Positions 42,107 through 55,400 of a DNA stretch of 64,000 nucleotides are shown in pieces (position 1 is the first letter of the stretch; each line of letters begins with the position of its first letter). Both the position numbers and the translations under genes were made by a program. Source of the stretch: Pseudoneurospora amorphoporcata (taxonomy: Eukaryota; Ascomycota; Sordariomycetes; Sordariales; Sordariaceae); NCBI GenBank assembly GCA_033297205.1, contig MU859093.1:176137-240136 (forward strand), written 5' to 3'. The notes beneath the pieces are model-generated. The model ran no database searches and had not been told where the DNA came from. It saw only the letters and a program-made list of their open reading frames with translations.

Positions 42107-45024
42107 ACCCCGCCATGAGGTGCTTCTTTGCTGAGGGTGGTGTTTTTGGGGCTTGGTGGCTTTCCTGTTGTGTCTCTCTGTGCCGTCCTCGAGCTTCGAT
42201 AAGGTAGCCTTCTCTTCTCATAGTTGTTACTCCATGGAATTTGGATGGGCAGCAATGATGAATAACGATACCTCGATGGTGTTGTCCTCGAGACCTCGAC
42301 GTCGAGACAACCACAGTGGAACGCTCCTCGGGATACTCTGATGGACGAGGACGACGAGTGTTGACAGGGGTCCTGAAAGAGGCCATCACCACAATTACCA
42401 ACGGGAGCTTGGAGCGCCGGGCTTGGTCACTTGGTTGCACCGGTGTGGACGAGAATAGGCAAGCAGGTGGGTACTCGCTTGGGGTCCCAGAGGGCGTTTC
42501 TAGCCCAGACGAGTAGGCGAGAAGCATGGTGTTCAATTATTGAATGGCGCATTTTAGAAGGTACTTACACCACATGCTGTAGTCTAAAATGCAGGGGACC
42601 TTGTGTCTTGCGCATCTTTTTCGGTGTTCGGTGCATGAAGCCGACTTTGTGCATTTCATGTCTTCCATCCGTCTTCCATGGCTCTCATTGGGTCAACTGA
42701 GTGGTCCAATAGAATTTATCAAAGATGGTGGTGATTGTGGTGGTCTGTGGCGTCAAAGTGGTCCTCTCTCAGCCTCCAGATGAGCGCAACGACGGGAGTA
42801 ACGTACGAAGGCGCGGGACCAGCCAGGTTCGGTTTCGCATCACTGGATGATTAATTTGGGTAGGACGCGGTGGTTGAGGGCAAAAAAGGAAAAGGCTACC
42901 GCCTCATTGACGACAGTTGCACATAAGCGAGATTTCGCTTTGCGCGTGTGCAGTGCAGCAGCTCGGTGTTGTTGCAGTGATGTCCCGGAGGTTCCGGCAG
43001 TCCCGCTTACTGCATAATCAATAAGCGCGAATGGTCTGGTCGTTTTTGTCACCCTACAGGTAGGTTTGGCGAGTCCCGTAGACGCGTAAACAAATCAATA
43101 AAAGGTCCCACTATAACCAGGGGCAGGGTTCTCTCCTTTTGTCAGTGATCCCCATCACTGTCGTCGAAGCAATCATCAACAGTTTTTCATTGGCCTCGGA
43201 CTCTTCGCAATTGCACCGCGGCGGATGCCCACAGGAAAGAAAAAGAAAAAGTGAAAAGAGTTTGGAGTTTCTCGACGAGCTTGCATCCAGTCTTCTAGCC
43301 CCGAGTCTCTCTCACTGCTGTGTACCTTACAACCCGACCTTGCGCGTCCCCTGGCCACGTTCGGGTGCTCCTGATACCCAGCTACACTCGCACGACGTTT
43401 CTTGGTGCGACAGGACATCTGATTCTGACAAGCCACGGCTCCCTTGTCCCTTCATACCTTACCTAACAATCCCGAACTTGACAGCCTGATCATGAAATCA
43501 AAATTCGAAAGAAAATGAAAACCAAAAAAAAAGAAGACAAAAAAAAAGTCTAGACCTTCCCTTCCCTGAGGTTCCCCCCATCATTGCAGATCCGGCTGAT
43601 TCCGGGGATCAGCACAAATGATCTGCCGCCTCAACATCCAGCATAAGTAACCTTGGCGGGAGAGATTTCCCAATCTCGCAATCTCGCAATTGTCTTCCCG
43701 CCCCAGGCCTGTCAAGCTAACCCGATGTCATGTTTGCGTTACCCCGGAGACAACAAAAAGACACACCATCACGCCTTCGGGTGTGCGGGGCCATGTTCAT
43801 TCGGCATTGGGGTGCCCTGGAGCATTGAGGGACACCATGGGTACTGGGTATGAACAGTTGGGGGAAGAGACTCAGCTTTAGCGGGACTGAAATTGATTCG
43901 AAATTAATTGCTCTAGATCAGGTCCCTTCCCGTTTGAGTTCTACCATGGTTTTCGCGAGCCTGTGCCGGTGCCCTACCTAGCTGAACACGACAACGTCAC
44001 GAATCGAGACGGACAGTTGCATAGGTAGGAGGTTAAACGGCATGTGATGTGTCGAGTTTGTCGTTGATGGATGGTGACTATGGGGGAGGGGTTTATGCGC
44101 TTTCGTTGCGCTCAGCTCTTTGGTTTCTCCATAGTCTTTGTTCCATTTTCTTCCTCCAGGAACCGAGAATGGCGACTCGGGTGGATATTTGGTAATCTTC
44201 CAAGACCAAAAAAGGTGCAACAAAAAGGACCAAAACACAAAGAAGAAAAAAGTAAGGAAACATGGCTTGTACCTCGGTCTCGGGTCAGTCACCACACATC
44301 GCTATCACGAAAAGCCACATCAGACGCCCAGAAGCCATCGGCGCTACAATCATTACTCTTGCTTCGGGAACGAGAACACACATTTCATCTCGGGCTATCG
44401 TTATCGGCACGCCGAGTAGGTATCTTGGGTGAGGTTACCCAAACTTTCTTGACCTGCAATGCTGCTAGCAGGCGTGTTGAGTTCACTTTGAAGATTGAAC
44501 AAGCATGGCTCAGTTTCTTCCTCCGCAAGAACCAACTCGCCTACACATGTCCTCAATCATGCGTTCACCATGCCAATACCCGCATTCAACCAGAGTTACG
44601 GGTTGGCTGGTCCGTATCGTATAGACTTACAGAACGCCATGCGTATGCGTGTCTGAGACCGGCCGGGCAGAACGGACAGTGAACGGTTTAAGAATAGGTG
44701 AGATGGTTCAGGTACTGAGTAAGTCTACTGCGAGGCACCTAGGCACAGGGATCCCTCCCTCCTAATCCTCCTTCGTGTAACGATCCCATGTATAGTAGGG
44801 GTTGGATAAGAGCAACAACAAACAAGGTAGAGGAAGACAGAGACTGGTCGTTATTTGTTGACAATGAGCCTTTTGTTGAGGTGGAGTAAAAATATGTGTT
44901 GCCCATAAGCATAGGTATGGATAGCATGGATCAAAGATCACCTTACATTCCCTTGTCTCAACGATATCGCATCCATATCGCCACGACCAACAAATAAATG
45001 GCCATGCGTGTGTGTGTCTGGTCT

Positions 45025-45327
45025 CTAGCTTATATTCTCTTTAGAATGAACGGCGTCCAAGCCTTTGCCATTGTCATCGACTTCTTGTTCTTGCCCTCTG
45101 TACCTTTGGCACAGGTCGGGCTGCCTGTCTAGCCGTCTTTTTTGCTCTGCTTCTCTGTAAGAGCATAATAATGCCATAGCCACGGTAAGCCAGCCGCAAG
45201 TGATGAAACCAATGCCTGCTATAATTCCACTAGGAATTATATAAGGTAGGTAAACCCCAAAAACGCCTTCACGCCTTACGCTCCTCTCACTCCTCTCACT
45301 CCGGGTATTCCAATTCAAGAACGCCAT
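45025..45327 (-). CDS. possible 100-aa single-span membrane protein (weak)
   Basis: A minus-strand frame from ATG 45327 encodes a basic, Arg/Ser-rich N terminus (NTRSERSERSVRRE). One long hydrophobic stretch of about 28 residues follows (YIIPSGIIAGIGFITCGWLT and on), then a charged tail (REAEQKRRLDRQPD). The topology is plausible for a small membrane protein, but I know no family, the start context is unremarkable and the flanks show no clear splice partners. It could equally be chance in a gene-poor stretch. Confidence 0.2.
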   Translation of the reverse strand: MAFLNWNTRSERSERSVRREGVFGVYLPYIIPSGIIAGIGFITCGWLTVAMALLCSYREAEQKRRLDRQPDLCQRYRGQEQEVDDNGKGLDAVHSKENIS

Positions 45328-46117
45328 TACCAGTTTGCCAACTGATTGATGCCTTTTCCGTCTCCGTTTCCATTTTGTTTTTGAGACCTAAAACGCCTAA
45401 AGAATGAAAAAGCAAAGGTGGTAAAAATAACGAAAGAGCTCTATGAGCTTATGAGCAAGAAAAATAAGTAGATAAATATCTGCCCCCCGGGTGTCTCTGT
45501 GTGTGTATGTGTGTGTGTCCCAACTACACTGTAGCCACTTAGCTAGCGGAATGTATGTAGGGTGTAAAGGATGTATCTGACGAACATTTGTGTTTGTGTA
45601 TGCGAATCCAGCACCATCACCACCACTGTTACCACCACCCATAGTGTCACGACGTAGTGCAATACTGCTTTCTTTCTCTACCAATAGAAAAGAGATTCCT
45701 CCAAAGATCAAAGAAGGGGGCAGAGGTGTGTGTGTATATGTGTGTCCTTGACTAAAAAGTCAGCCAGCTATACTGGTACCCCTTGTGCCATTGTCCACCA
45801 ACCAATCATCGCAAATAACCTGCCGCCTAGATGTTGGCGACTGACTGTCGAATTGTTCCAACCATCGATCCATCGATCCACCCTTTATCACTCCGCCCAT
45901 AATGGATCTAAGCCTGATATAAAAAAAATATGTTCCTGATGAAAGGCTGAGAATCCTAGGAAAAGCGACAACAAGCCCCTGTACCCGCCCGTCTGTCGCC
46001 GGTCTTTTCCCCGGGCATTACCTGTACGTGCGGACCTGAAAGGGAAGAATGATGAATCAGAAACCACCAACCATTCGGACTCTGTACCGTGTACCGACCG
46101 ATTTTTGAGTATATATG

Positions 46118-46137
46118 ACCAACCAACCAACCAACCA
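46118..46137. repeat. (ACCA)5 tetranucleotide repeat
   Basis: Five tandem ACCA units, followed by a degenerate extension (GCCACCCAACC). It lies in the 3' flank of SET2. Confidence 0.85.
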
Positions 46138-46400
46138 GCCACCCAACCTGAACCGGAATAAGCGAGTAACCACCAAACCAACCACTGTTTCTAATGCCAA
46201 CCAACTAAGAATATGCGGCTGGTGGCTGGGCGGTGACCTTTTCATGCAAACAACCGATAAAAAGAACCATTCAAAACGTTTTCCTTTGAAATCTGCCTTG
46301 TCTTTCCATAAACTTGTTCTCAGTAACCCTTAAAACTTTTTTTACCAAACCCAGAAGAAAACGAAAAAGAAAAAGACGAGAAAACTTATAAAAGCCGTCG

Positions 46401-49400
46401 CTAACGACTGACGGGCTCCTGTTGTTGTGCCCCTTGCTTATTACTCTGCTCCTCACGATCAAAATCCATCCCACTACTCTCGTCGGAAACAGCAGGTGAT
46501 GCTTCCGAGGTATGATGATGGGCCTTGATCCCATTTACCCCGTTCACCGTGCTGGTCGCAGCAGCCGCTCCCTTGCGCTCGGCTTCCTCATCCTCCAGCC
46601 TCTGCGCTTCTTCGTTCTCCCTCATTAAGGCCTCCTCTTGCTCGCGCATTGATCGCTCCTCTTCTGTGAGCGGGGTATCTGTCGGCGGCGGCGGAGGGGG
46701 CGGAGGGCTGGGGATCGAGTCTGCGGTTAACGAGTCCTCTTTGATTCGCTTCGGTGAGGGTACTGGTTCGGAAGTCAATGCCGGGGCATCTTGGTCTTTC
46801 GCACGCTTCCTCTTGCGGTCTGGGCTGGAGGTGGGAGGGGTCTTGTCGCCTTCATCCTCAACGTCTGTAAGGATGATGTCGCCTTCGGCATCGGGCTTCT
46901 GATTCTTGACGGGGGCACTGCTGGCGCCGTTAAGGCCAGGTGATGACCTGGGTTCAATTGTTGAACCGCCATTATTAGGCGAGGGGGCGCCGGAAGACGA
47001 TGACCCGGCTCTCTGTGCGACACGCTGCTCGTTTTCCCTGTGCTTGACTACGGCGCGATCAAAGAATTCCTTAACAAACTTCCTGATCTTCCTCGCCTGG
47101 TGGGAGGAGATGGTCGTGGGGTCATCAACTCGGTGGTTCTTGTAGTCGGACGCAACCAGCTTCTTGTTGATCTCACGGCCGAACCGCTTAAGGTCTTCCT
47201 TGGGAAGTCTTCGGTGAAACTTGTCCATAACGTATTTCACATGGGGAAAGAGCTGAAAAAACCATGGTCAGCATCAACGCAAGAGGAAGGAAAATGAGTT
47301 TTCGGGAGTGGACATACCGTGTTCTCGTAGATCTTCATCTGTTTCTCGATCGGAAGAGATCTCCACTTCTCTTTCTTACCATGGTCTGGTACGGGCGTAT
47401 TGGACTTGGGGGTTTGATTCGCAGAATGACGAGGCGTTGGCTCCTTAGTCAAGCTGTCGATGATATCCTGCAGAGCCTTTTGGTTTTGTTCCACTTTGGC
47501 GGAGGCCTTGGGCACGTCGACAGCAGGCGTTGTGGGCCGCAGCCATTGGGTGTGGCCGCTCTTATCGTAGAAGTAATATTTGCCTGTGCTGTCAGTGGTG
47601 ACAAACCATCCGGCAGGAAGATTGGTTGGAAGTTTCCGTGGTCGCTGGTTGTTAAAGTAATTCATGTTACGTTGGGGAATGTTGCTGCGGGGACCAGTAG
47701 GCACCACCATGTTCTCGAACGGATTGACGGGTCTCGAGGGATGCTCCTCATGATTGACGTTGCGGCGGTCATCCTCGAACGAATTGGTGGTTACAGGAGC
47801 GGAGGGGTCGAGCTTCTTGCGCGGGATGCGATAGGCTGTCTCCAATTTGCTCCATTCCTGAAGCAATCGTTTGGACTGCGACGCGACATTCTCGTGGTCG
47901 GAATGGGTGAGGGGCTCGACGGCGGCTTCGATGTTAGAGTCGGTAATCTTATTCTTGGTGATGCGGGGGAGCTGATACAGGATGTCGAGGATTTGTAGTA
48001 CGACATTGGTGTCTTCCTTAAAGGTGTTGAGGGTTGTCTTCAAAATCTGGTATCCGTGCATCTTCACCACCCGATTCCGGACATGGTCATCGTCCGCGTT
48101 CTGAAGACGGCCTAGCAGCTTGACGGCAATCCATTTCTCCTTGCACTGCATGAGCGTGGCCATGACCTTGGTGACGCCCTCTTCATCGAGGCCACGAGGC
48201 TCGAAGCGGTTGATATAGTCTTCATCGTCCTCAGTAGCCTTCTTCTTGCGGGGCTTCTTGGTGGTAGCTGCCACCGCCGTGTCCCAGCTGTCGCCATCTT
48301 CAATACCAAGGGCCTCGATGGTGGCAGGAGGTAGCTTGGTCGCACGCTCTGTTTGTGTTTTGCCGCCAATGAAACCGGTGCAGTTTGGTTCACCGCAGTA
48401 GCAGGGCTGCGGGTCGGCGCCGTAGCGGTCCACATTGTAGTTGAACACCAGCTCCTCACCGGCCTTGATTGCGCGCCCGGCAAAAATGCCCATGCGCAGC
48501 TTGTCCCCAACCACCCACTTGTCAACATAGCAATTGGGATCGCACGAATGATTGCAAAACCTGCCGAGATTGCCCTTCTTAGTGGCATCCACGAACTCGG
48601 ATTTGGTTAGTGACATGAAGTAGAAGTGCTTGATGCCCTCCTTGTCGTACTTGATCATGCGGCTGCGAAATGTCGGCTCGTTGATGACCTCGCCAATGTA
48701 CTCGAAAATGAAGTCGTTAACTTGCAAATCCGTGTTTGCCCTGAGGCCGAACCCCTTTTTCTCCGTCTTGATGACCGACACGTCGGCATACTGTTTTCGT
48801 TGGAAGCGCTGATTCTGGCATCCGGCACCACAGTTGCAGTCGCCGTCAACGCACTCCATTTTGGTAGCCCGGTTGATACAGTCCGAATCTTCTCCGCAAG
48901 CATGGTTCATATTACCGCCTATACGATGAGCCAGGTGTCAGTAATCGGTCAGGGGGCCGACGGGCGGGTGGGTGGGAGGCGGACACGACGCTAGCGGCCA
49001 GGGGAAGCTGAAGATATTTTCACTTACGCCATTCTTCCGCACAGTCACAGTCTAACGCGTCGTGCTCGGATGCACCCATATTCTTGGAGCCATACAGACA
49101 GTCGTGTATGACCTGGAAATGTGTGCACGCCTCTTCCCTCACGTCGGGGAGATGGCTAAAGAGCACCGGTTCCCTCTTCAAGTTCTTCTGAGACGCCTTT
49201 CGGGAAGGCTTTTGTGTCGGGGCATTTTCGGTGGGAGTTGCTGTGCTTTCACTCGCGGCCTTGTGTTCGTCGGGCGACAGGCTTGGGGGTCTCGAATTTC
49301 CAGTCTGGGAGCCGTTTGGCGTGGCCGCATTGCTGGCGTTGCTGGCGCCATCCCGTTTTAGCTTGGAGCCGTTCATCTTGGGGTGTTCCTCCGACTTTGA

Positions 49401-49439
49401 TCCCTTCGTCGAGTCCGGTGTGTGACGGCCGTCCTCCAT
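46401..49439 (-). CDS. set-2: SET2, histone H3 lysine-36 methyltransferase
   Basis: Three exons on the minus strand: 49439-49028, 48918-47318 and 47252-46401, product 954 aa. Introns are 109 nt (GTAAGT...TATAG) and 65 nt (GTATGT...TTCAG), and phases match. Domains in order: disordered Ser/Thr/Lys-rich N terminus (1-95); AWS (about 127-175, DCDCAEEWRGNMNHACGED then Cys-rich NCGAGCQNQRF); SET (about 180-300) with GFGLRA, EYIGEVI, RFCNHSCDPNC (257-267) and GEELVFNYN; post-SET CYCGEPNC (310-317); a helical TFIIS-N-like block (about 390-510); a WW domain (LPAGWFVTTDSTGKYYFYD, near 570); and the SRI domain in exon 3 (FPHVKYVMDKFHRRLPKEDL, from 672) that binds the phosphorylated RNA polymerase II C-terminal domain. 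A Pro/Glu/Ala-rich tail follows. It methylates H3K36 during transcription elongation. The catalytic Asn-His-Ser-Cys and Tyr motifs are intact. Confidence 0.97.
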
Positions 49440-52400
49440 GGTGGATGCAGCAGCTGGGGTCGCCCTGCGCGCACCCGAATAGGAAAGGGACTGTGGGTAG
49501 TGGTTCGGTGTGTCTGTGTGTCGAGGATGCCTACTTAGGGCACGTTTTCTGTATAAAAGTTGGCAGTCGAGGGAAAACTAAGAAGGTGCAGATCGAGAAG
49601 GCAACCTGGAGAAAAGGAGATGGTCGGCGGCGGAGTCGGTAGCGCAAAGGTCATGAGAAGGTGAGAGTGGAGCGAGCGACGGGCTGAAAAGAAGGTGACG
49701 TCTCGGTACTGGTCTGCCTGAAAGGTGAAGCGGTGGTAGAATGATGCAAGTTGATGTGGCCGAGTAAGTAGTCGGTGAAAGCGTGTGGTGGTTCGTGGTG
49801 CTTTCGTGGAGGGAAGAGAAAGATGACGGTCGCTAATGCCGTTTCGTTATTCTTCTGTTGCCGTTGCGGTGTTGTCTTGGCCCCTTAATCTTTGCGACAG
49901 CATGCTCAACTGCGACTGGACCGCTGGCGACTCTGGATGCTGGAGACGGGAGGGTTGGAGGCGACGAACTGCCACGCTTCAGTTGGGGTGAAGCAGGAAT
50001 TATATGGCCCGGGGCAAATATGCGCTGCCAATGGGAGAATCGAAGGGGTCGGCGACAAGGTGGACGTAAAAGGAAACTGAATGGAGGAGACGACGCGCAG
50101 GACCGAACAAGAAAGGGAGTCGCTGTTCTCGGCGTGTGCCAGTTGCAGTCAGAATCTGAGGGTCTGGGGGGACGAGCGTAGCAATGGGAATTGTTCGTTC
50201 GCGGCGTCGGCGCTACTGCCAATTGGTATCGGCGTAGGGTCAAAGATGATCGCCATTCAAAAGTGGCAGGCAATCCGGCCACCGTGAGCCCGTCCACCGC
50301 CTGGACTGTCCGGCACTGTGCCGGCGGTCTTGCCTGCCGCAGGTCTCCACGCTCGTGGTAGTCTGGCAACCCTTGACGGCCCGGCAGCTGAAGCTCACTG
50401 GCACCTGACAGCTGTCGTGTCTTTGGTCGTGCTGACCCCACCATCAATTGGCGGGGCAATGACCTGGAATTCCCATTCGACCGGCAAAAGCTCACCACTT
50501 CATCACAATCAATGGACAGTGCTTTGGGGTGTGTCGGCGTTGGGCAGCGATATTTCAGCCATTCGACGTGACAAGAGCCCTGCTGTTTCATCAACTCGCA
50601 ATGGCTTCTCTCCAGAGTGAATTGGAATCACGGATTGCCCAGGCCGGCATTGGGGCCCCTTGAGGTCGCGTCTCTTTCACTTTGTCATGATGGAGAGGAT
50701 GCCTCGAGCAGAGCGGGAGGTCTGAGGACATCCGGATGGGGGAAGCTCAGAATCCAGGACAGGTTCCGGACATGCCATCTTCACGTCTCGTGACACCGAT
50801 GACCGACAACATCTATGAGCCAAAGGGTCTGTCTGCATTGTTCTGGCGTTCTTGTCCCAACCTGTGCGCCGTCGCCATCTGTGGAACAATAACCACATAT
50901 CGTACCTTATCTTCCATCGGGATTCGAAACTCTTGCAACTGCGTGGCGCTCTTTGCAAACCACTGATCACTTTCTCAAGCTTTTATAGACAAGGTACGGG
51001 CTGCGACGGTGTGGTGTCTCTGACGGATTCCGACTGCGATATATGCTGTATCTGATTCCATATGTCAGGGACCGTCTTTGCTCCCGCCGAGCTTGTCTTT
51101 GTGTGCAACGTAGTTGAATCATGTTCTCCCTCCTTTTCTGGAAGGACCTCGGCGACACATGCCCATAGTGTAGCACCTCGTCTCGGACCAAAAGATATAA
51201 AAAAGAACAAAGAGACATGGATGGAACAGGGCGAAACGCATAAACACCATATGCAACCCGGGCGCAGACAGGGCCCAACATTGGCAGCAAAGCGAACACG
51301 ACGTAATGGGACATGCCAGCCAGCAACCTAATAAGGCCGGTATCTACCTCTATATAGGTTGATGGCCCGGAAAAGCCTGATAATGCTGGAAATGTTGCCA
51401 GATCCGTCCGCCCTGCCGTGCTCATTGCCCATGGTCCCCCTTGGTGTAGCGAAGTGTGTGCTGTGCTGTGCTGGACGTGCTGGACCTTGCTGCTTGGTGC
51501 CCTGCCAGCTCATCTTGCAGCAGCTTTATGTGGAGAAGTGTCCGAGGTCACTGCAGACATTTAAAGACGCTCATGGGATTCCATGTTGTGGACCGCCGTC
51601 GCTGTTTCTTCCAGAATTCTCATGGAAGCGTCACACTTTTTCCGAGATGGCAACAAAAACGACGGCGACAACTCCTCAGAAATCACCATGGACGATATCA
51701 CATTCCTCACTTCTCCGATGCGGCTCTTATATGGACGAACGCTTGACGTGTGCTCCTCAACTCGTGTGATGGAACCTGGTCGCGCAAACACCCTCATTGG
51801 CGAGCCTTTTCAGCACAGCGTCCAATGGTCGCCAAAACAGGCCTTCCGATCTCTAGTCAGTGGGGACTCGAACTACTAACCACAGAGATCAATGGGCCAA
51901 TTGAACGAAATCCTGCGAAGACGTCGCAGCTCAGCTTCAACATAATTTTCTCATGCGACTTGATAGCAAGACGAAGACGAGAACCGGAAGGCCGAGCGAC
52001 CGAGAGGGAAAGGAGGCTCAGCGTTTCCTTGACTGCAACAGGACCGTCATTTTCGCCGCCGCGATCGTGGCTCACTGACGGACGGAGGGCCACGATGAGG
52101 GAATGCGAAAGAGAGGTGTCGCTGAAAAACTCAAACAGCGACGGCCGGAAGAACAAGGGTCGGGGGTTGGTTGGCGTTCGGTTGGTTGGACGTTCGCCCG
52201 AGTTGGGTTGGGTTCGTGAAGGGTAAAAAAAAAAAAAAAGGGTCATCGCCAATCTCACTCGCTCACTCACTCACTCACCACCGTCCACGGCCACCATTGA
52301 CACCATTCACTACGACCACCACCACATCCGTCCGCTGGCCACACTTCCCCAGAGCAGCCACACCCTATCATGGCGGCAGACCAGCAAATGGGGGGTCACA

Positions 52401-55400
52401 TGTGCAGCTGCACGCTGTTCTCGGATGCATATGGCTGTCCATTCATCATCAGGCCAATCTGCAAGCCTGCAGGCGACATGTTATGAAGGACATTTCGAGC
52501 ATCCCTTTGGGTGCTGGATGCGTATCGCAAAGAGAATACCCGAGCTGAAGAGACGTCAAAAAAAAAAAAAAACGATGGTCAACGGTGGATGATGATGGTG
52601 GTGGCCACCATGAGGTTTCCCTTCCCGTCAAGGAAATGCTAGGTCTAGGTAACCTGCCATGGGTGTCTTTGGAGGGGTGGAGGGTGGCGCTGCCGTTTCG
52701 AAAGAGCCATTCTGAATCTGGATGGATGAATCGGGGGACTCTGTTTCGACACGGGCAACGACGCGGCCATTGAAGCATGGCGACGGGAGCATGGGATCAG
52801 AGAGAGGTCGAAGTGGGAGTTGTGGGAGTGATGCATCCATCGTGGGGCCAAGCATCCCTCCGGCCATCATGTATGGCGGCATTGGCGGGACCCATAGGCG
52901 GGACCCCATGTCCCCCATGTCCATCATAGGCATTTAGGCGCATCATCCCATTCCCATTGCAGCGCTGCCATGATGGATGGACCCGATGCGACTGCAACTG
53001 TTGGAGGCTTGACACATTGGACCGTCGACAGAATGGCAGATTGGCAGTCGATTCACAGTCGCAACAGCAAGCACGGCACCCTCCTCCCAACTGGGAAATC
53101 GATACAGTCATTTCGTCGACCATATGTCTCAGCTTCCCGGCTTTCGGTCGCAGTTCGCAGCATCAAGACTTCTCGGCAGAACCGCGGATGCCGTCTGTCC
53201 GTCTAGGTATGCGTCGTCGCCGTCATTCTGCTTCGCTCTTTTCTCCTTCGTGTCTTTTTCCTTTTCTTTTCCCTTTCCTGTGGCCGGATATTTTTGTTTT
53301 GTTTAGCTGCTGCAAGTAGCTCGTTCCCTTCGGCCCGCGCAGAAACGCGTTGCGACGTTCCAGGATTCAGGTGGATACTGGAAATGTTCGTGATCGGTCA
53401 CGGATGACTTTTTTTTTGGCATCTGCTTGGTCGGTTGTCAAGTTTTGTTTCATCGATAATGGAGGTTTGGGTTGCGACGGGAGGAGGGGGAGGTTCCCGT
53501 CAGCCAAGGTCTCTCTGCCCGAGACAGCACTTCCGTACTGTACCCTTCATTTTCGGAGGGAGAGTTTGCTGGGCGAAACTGGGTCGCGGCCGGGCCTGTT
53601 GAGGTGACCAGGTGGTCAACCTGGACGTTATCGACATGACGGGAATGACAGGCCCAATATTTGTCCTCCATGTCCTCCCCATTTCTCCAAGTTCTGGTCG
53701 AATCAAAGTTGGGGTGGAAAAGTACTTCGAAGTCGCAGTCAACTTTCGATACCTGATACTGACTTTCATCGGCTGAACAGCAGCCTTCAGGGCTGGGTGG
53801 ACGGCATTCAACACAAAGTCACGCGTCTATCATTCTTCGCCTTCAGATACATGGATCGGCCCCGGCCCGTCGTCCATTTCCTGCTTTCGGCTACATCCCG
53901 TCAATACATGCTTGCTGCTGCTAGTGTTGCTGCTGCTTGTCGGGTGTGTAGTTCAATCTTTCCTTTTGGCGGCAAACTGCGTGGCTTGGGCGAATCCACA
54001 CCACCATCAACACGCACACACGGATATACACACTAGAAGTCTACACACACGCTCACTCACACATGATGATTACCTACATACTTGGCTAATCCATCGATAC
54101 CACCGCGATCAAAAGGCAAGGCCTGAGGAAAAGTGGCTAGTGGGCCGGCAGCACCCTTCCACCACACGCGCAGTCACTTGATCTGCCCGCTTGCAGCTGC
54201 AATCTTACGAGACAACCCTTGTCTACCTTGCATCTCTCCCTCGTTGCGCTCTGCGTTGCGTAACTGGACGACACAGGTGGGAACCGACAGACAGGTGCGC
54301 CAGTCGATATCTCACCTTGTATCCGGCTATCTGACGGTACTCGCTGCATAGGATTATCTCGGAAAAAGGTGCAAGTGTTCAGTACGCGATCTCTCAGACA
54401 AAAATAAAGTCGAATCTGTTACAGAACCGTTGACCTTGACAGGCCACCCCTGCGAAACACGCCGACTGGACAAGGAGTGGGAATCTGGACGGCGAGGTCA
54501 GCCAGGTGAATAAGTCCGGAGTGCTTATTTGTTGCTGTTGTTCTTGTTGTTCTTGTCGCCGTTCTGGTTCTTCCTTACCTTGTCGCTGTCGCCGATTTAA
54601 CCTCAGTCAACCCAGGTCTCATCCATCCGTCCCATCCACTGCGCCTGAACAGCCGTACCGGGGTCATTTCGACAAGTGGAGCCCTCACTAACACCAACGT
54701 TGGAAACCGGGGCGCCCACCACCCCCCCGTGCCACAGTGCAACAGTGGAACATTGACAGAAACACTAGCAGCATCGTCTCGCCTGCCATCCAACAACTGG
54801 ACAACATCTACTCGTCCGTCGTCGCTCCCCTCTACGGTAACTCGAAACTCCGCAGACCAACGGGAAGACGCGCGCTTCCCACTGTACTGCTCGCGTCTCT
54901 TTGCCGCCTGCCCTGCTCGATTCCAGGCTGTCGTCCTCCACTCATCTCCCGGTCTGGCGAGAGTGTCTTGGACTTGGAGTCGCAAGAGGGATCTGTTCGC
55001 TCGCTTCACCCACCCCCTGGTTTTTCGTGACCCCACGGCCGTGGACATGACGGATTAACGCCTTCTGCCACTACTGACTGCAATCCGCACCTCATACATA
55101 CATACCTCGACTCTGGCTGTCGACACCTTCGGTTCATTTCTCACCTAGTACACTGACCCCTGTCGTCCCCATTCCCGTCCGTCCATCCTTGACCTGGATG
55201 CCCTGCAGGCGGCGCGCGCGCAGTTGAGTGGGAGCAAGCAGGTTGTTGTTCCAACAAGCATCACTACCGTACCTACACAAGCCTGCCTCCACTATCAAGC
55301 AGGAAAAGCAGCAGCATAACATCAAGCATCATTGTCAAGCACTACCAAAGCAAGCTCCAGGCAACTTCTCAGCTTGACTGCCGCAAGCAACAATTCCCCG

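Larger units (their letters stand above)
41103..46400. other. 5.3-kb region without a convincing gene
   Basis: This lies between the start of the DUF7729-like gene and the 3' end of SET2. It contains (GA)18, C12, an (ACCA)5 run, GT-rich patches near 45490-45520 and 45727-45745, a duplicated CAATCTCGCAATCTCGCAAT near 43672, and many short frames. The 228-aa minus frame at 41328-42014 owes its length to the GA repeat (Ser-Leu codons). The 203-aa plus frame at 44071-44682 has no motif. The proximal 1 kb should be the promoter of the surface-protein gene. The rest may be a long leader, an unannotated non-coding RNA, or a gene with small exons that I cannot resolve. Confidence 0.45.

Noticed and set aside
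44071..44682. 203-aa plus-strand frame
   Set aside because: No domain, irregular composition including a Lys-rich run from A-rich DNA, and no supporting splice signals.
49833..50594. 253-aa minus-strand frame upstream of SET2
   Set aside because: Ser/Pro/Arg-rich throughout without hydrophobic core or motif; overlapping plus-strand frames are equally long. Likely chance.
50900..50960. tRNA T-loop-like sequence TTTCGAATCCC on the minus strand
   Set aside because: No matching acceptor, D or anticodon stems could be found by eye.
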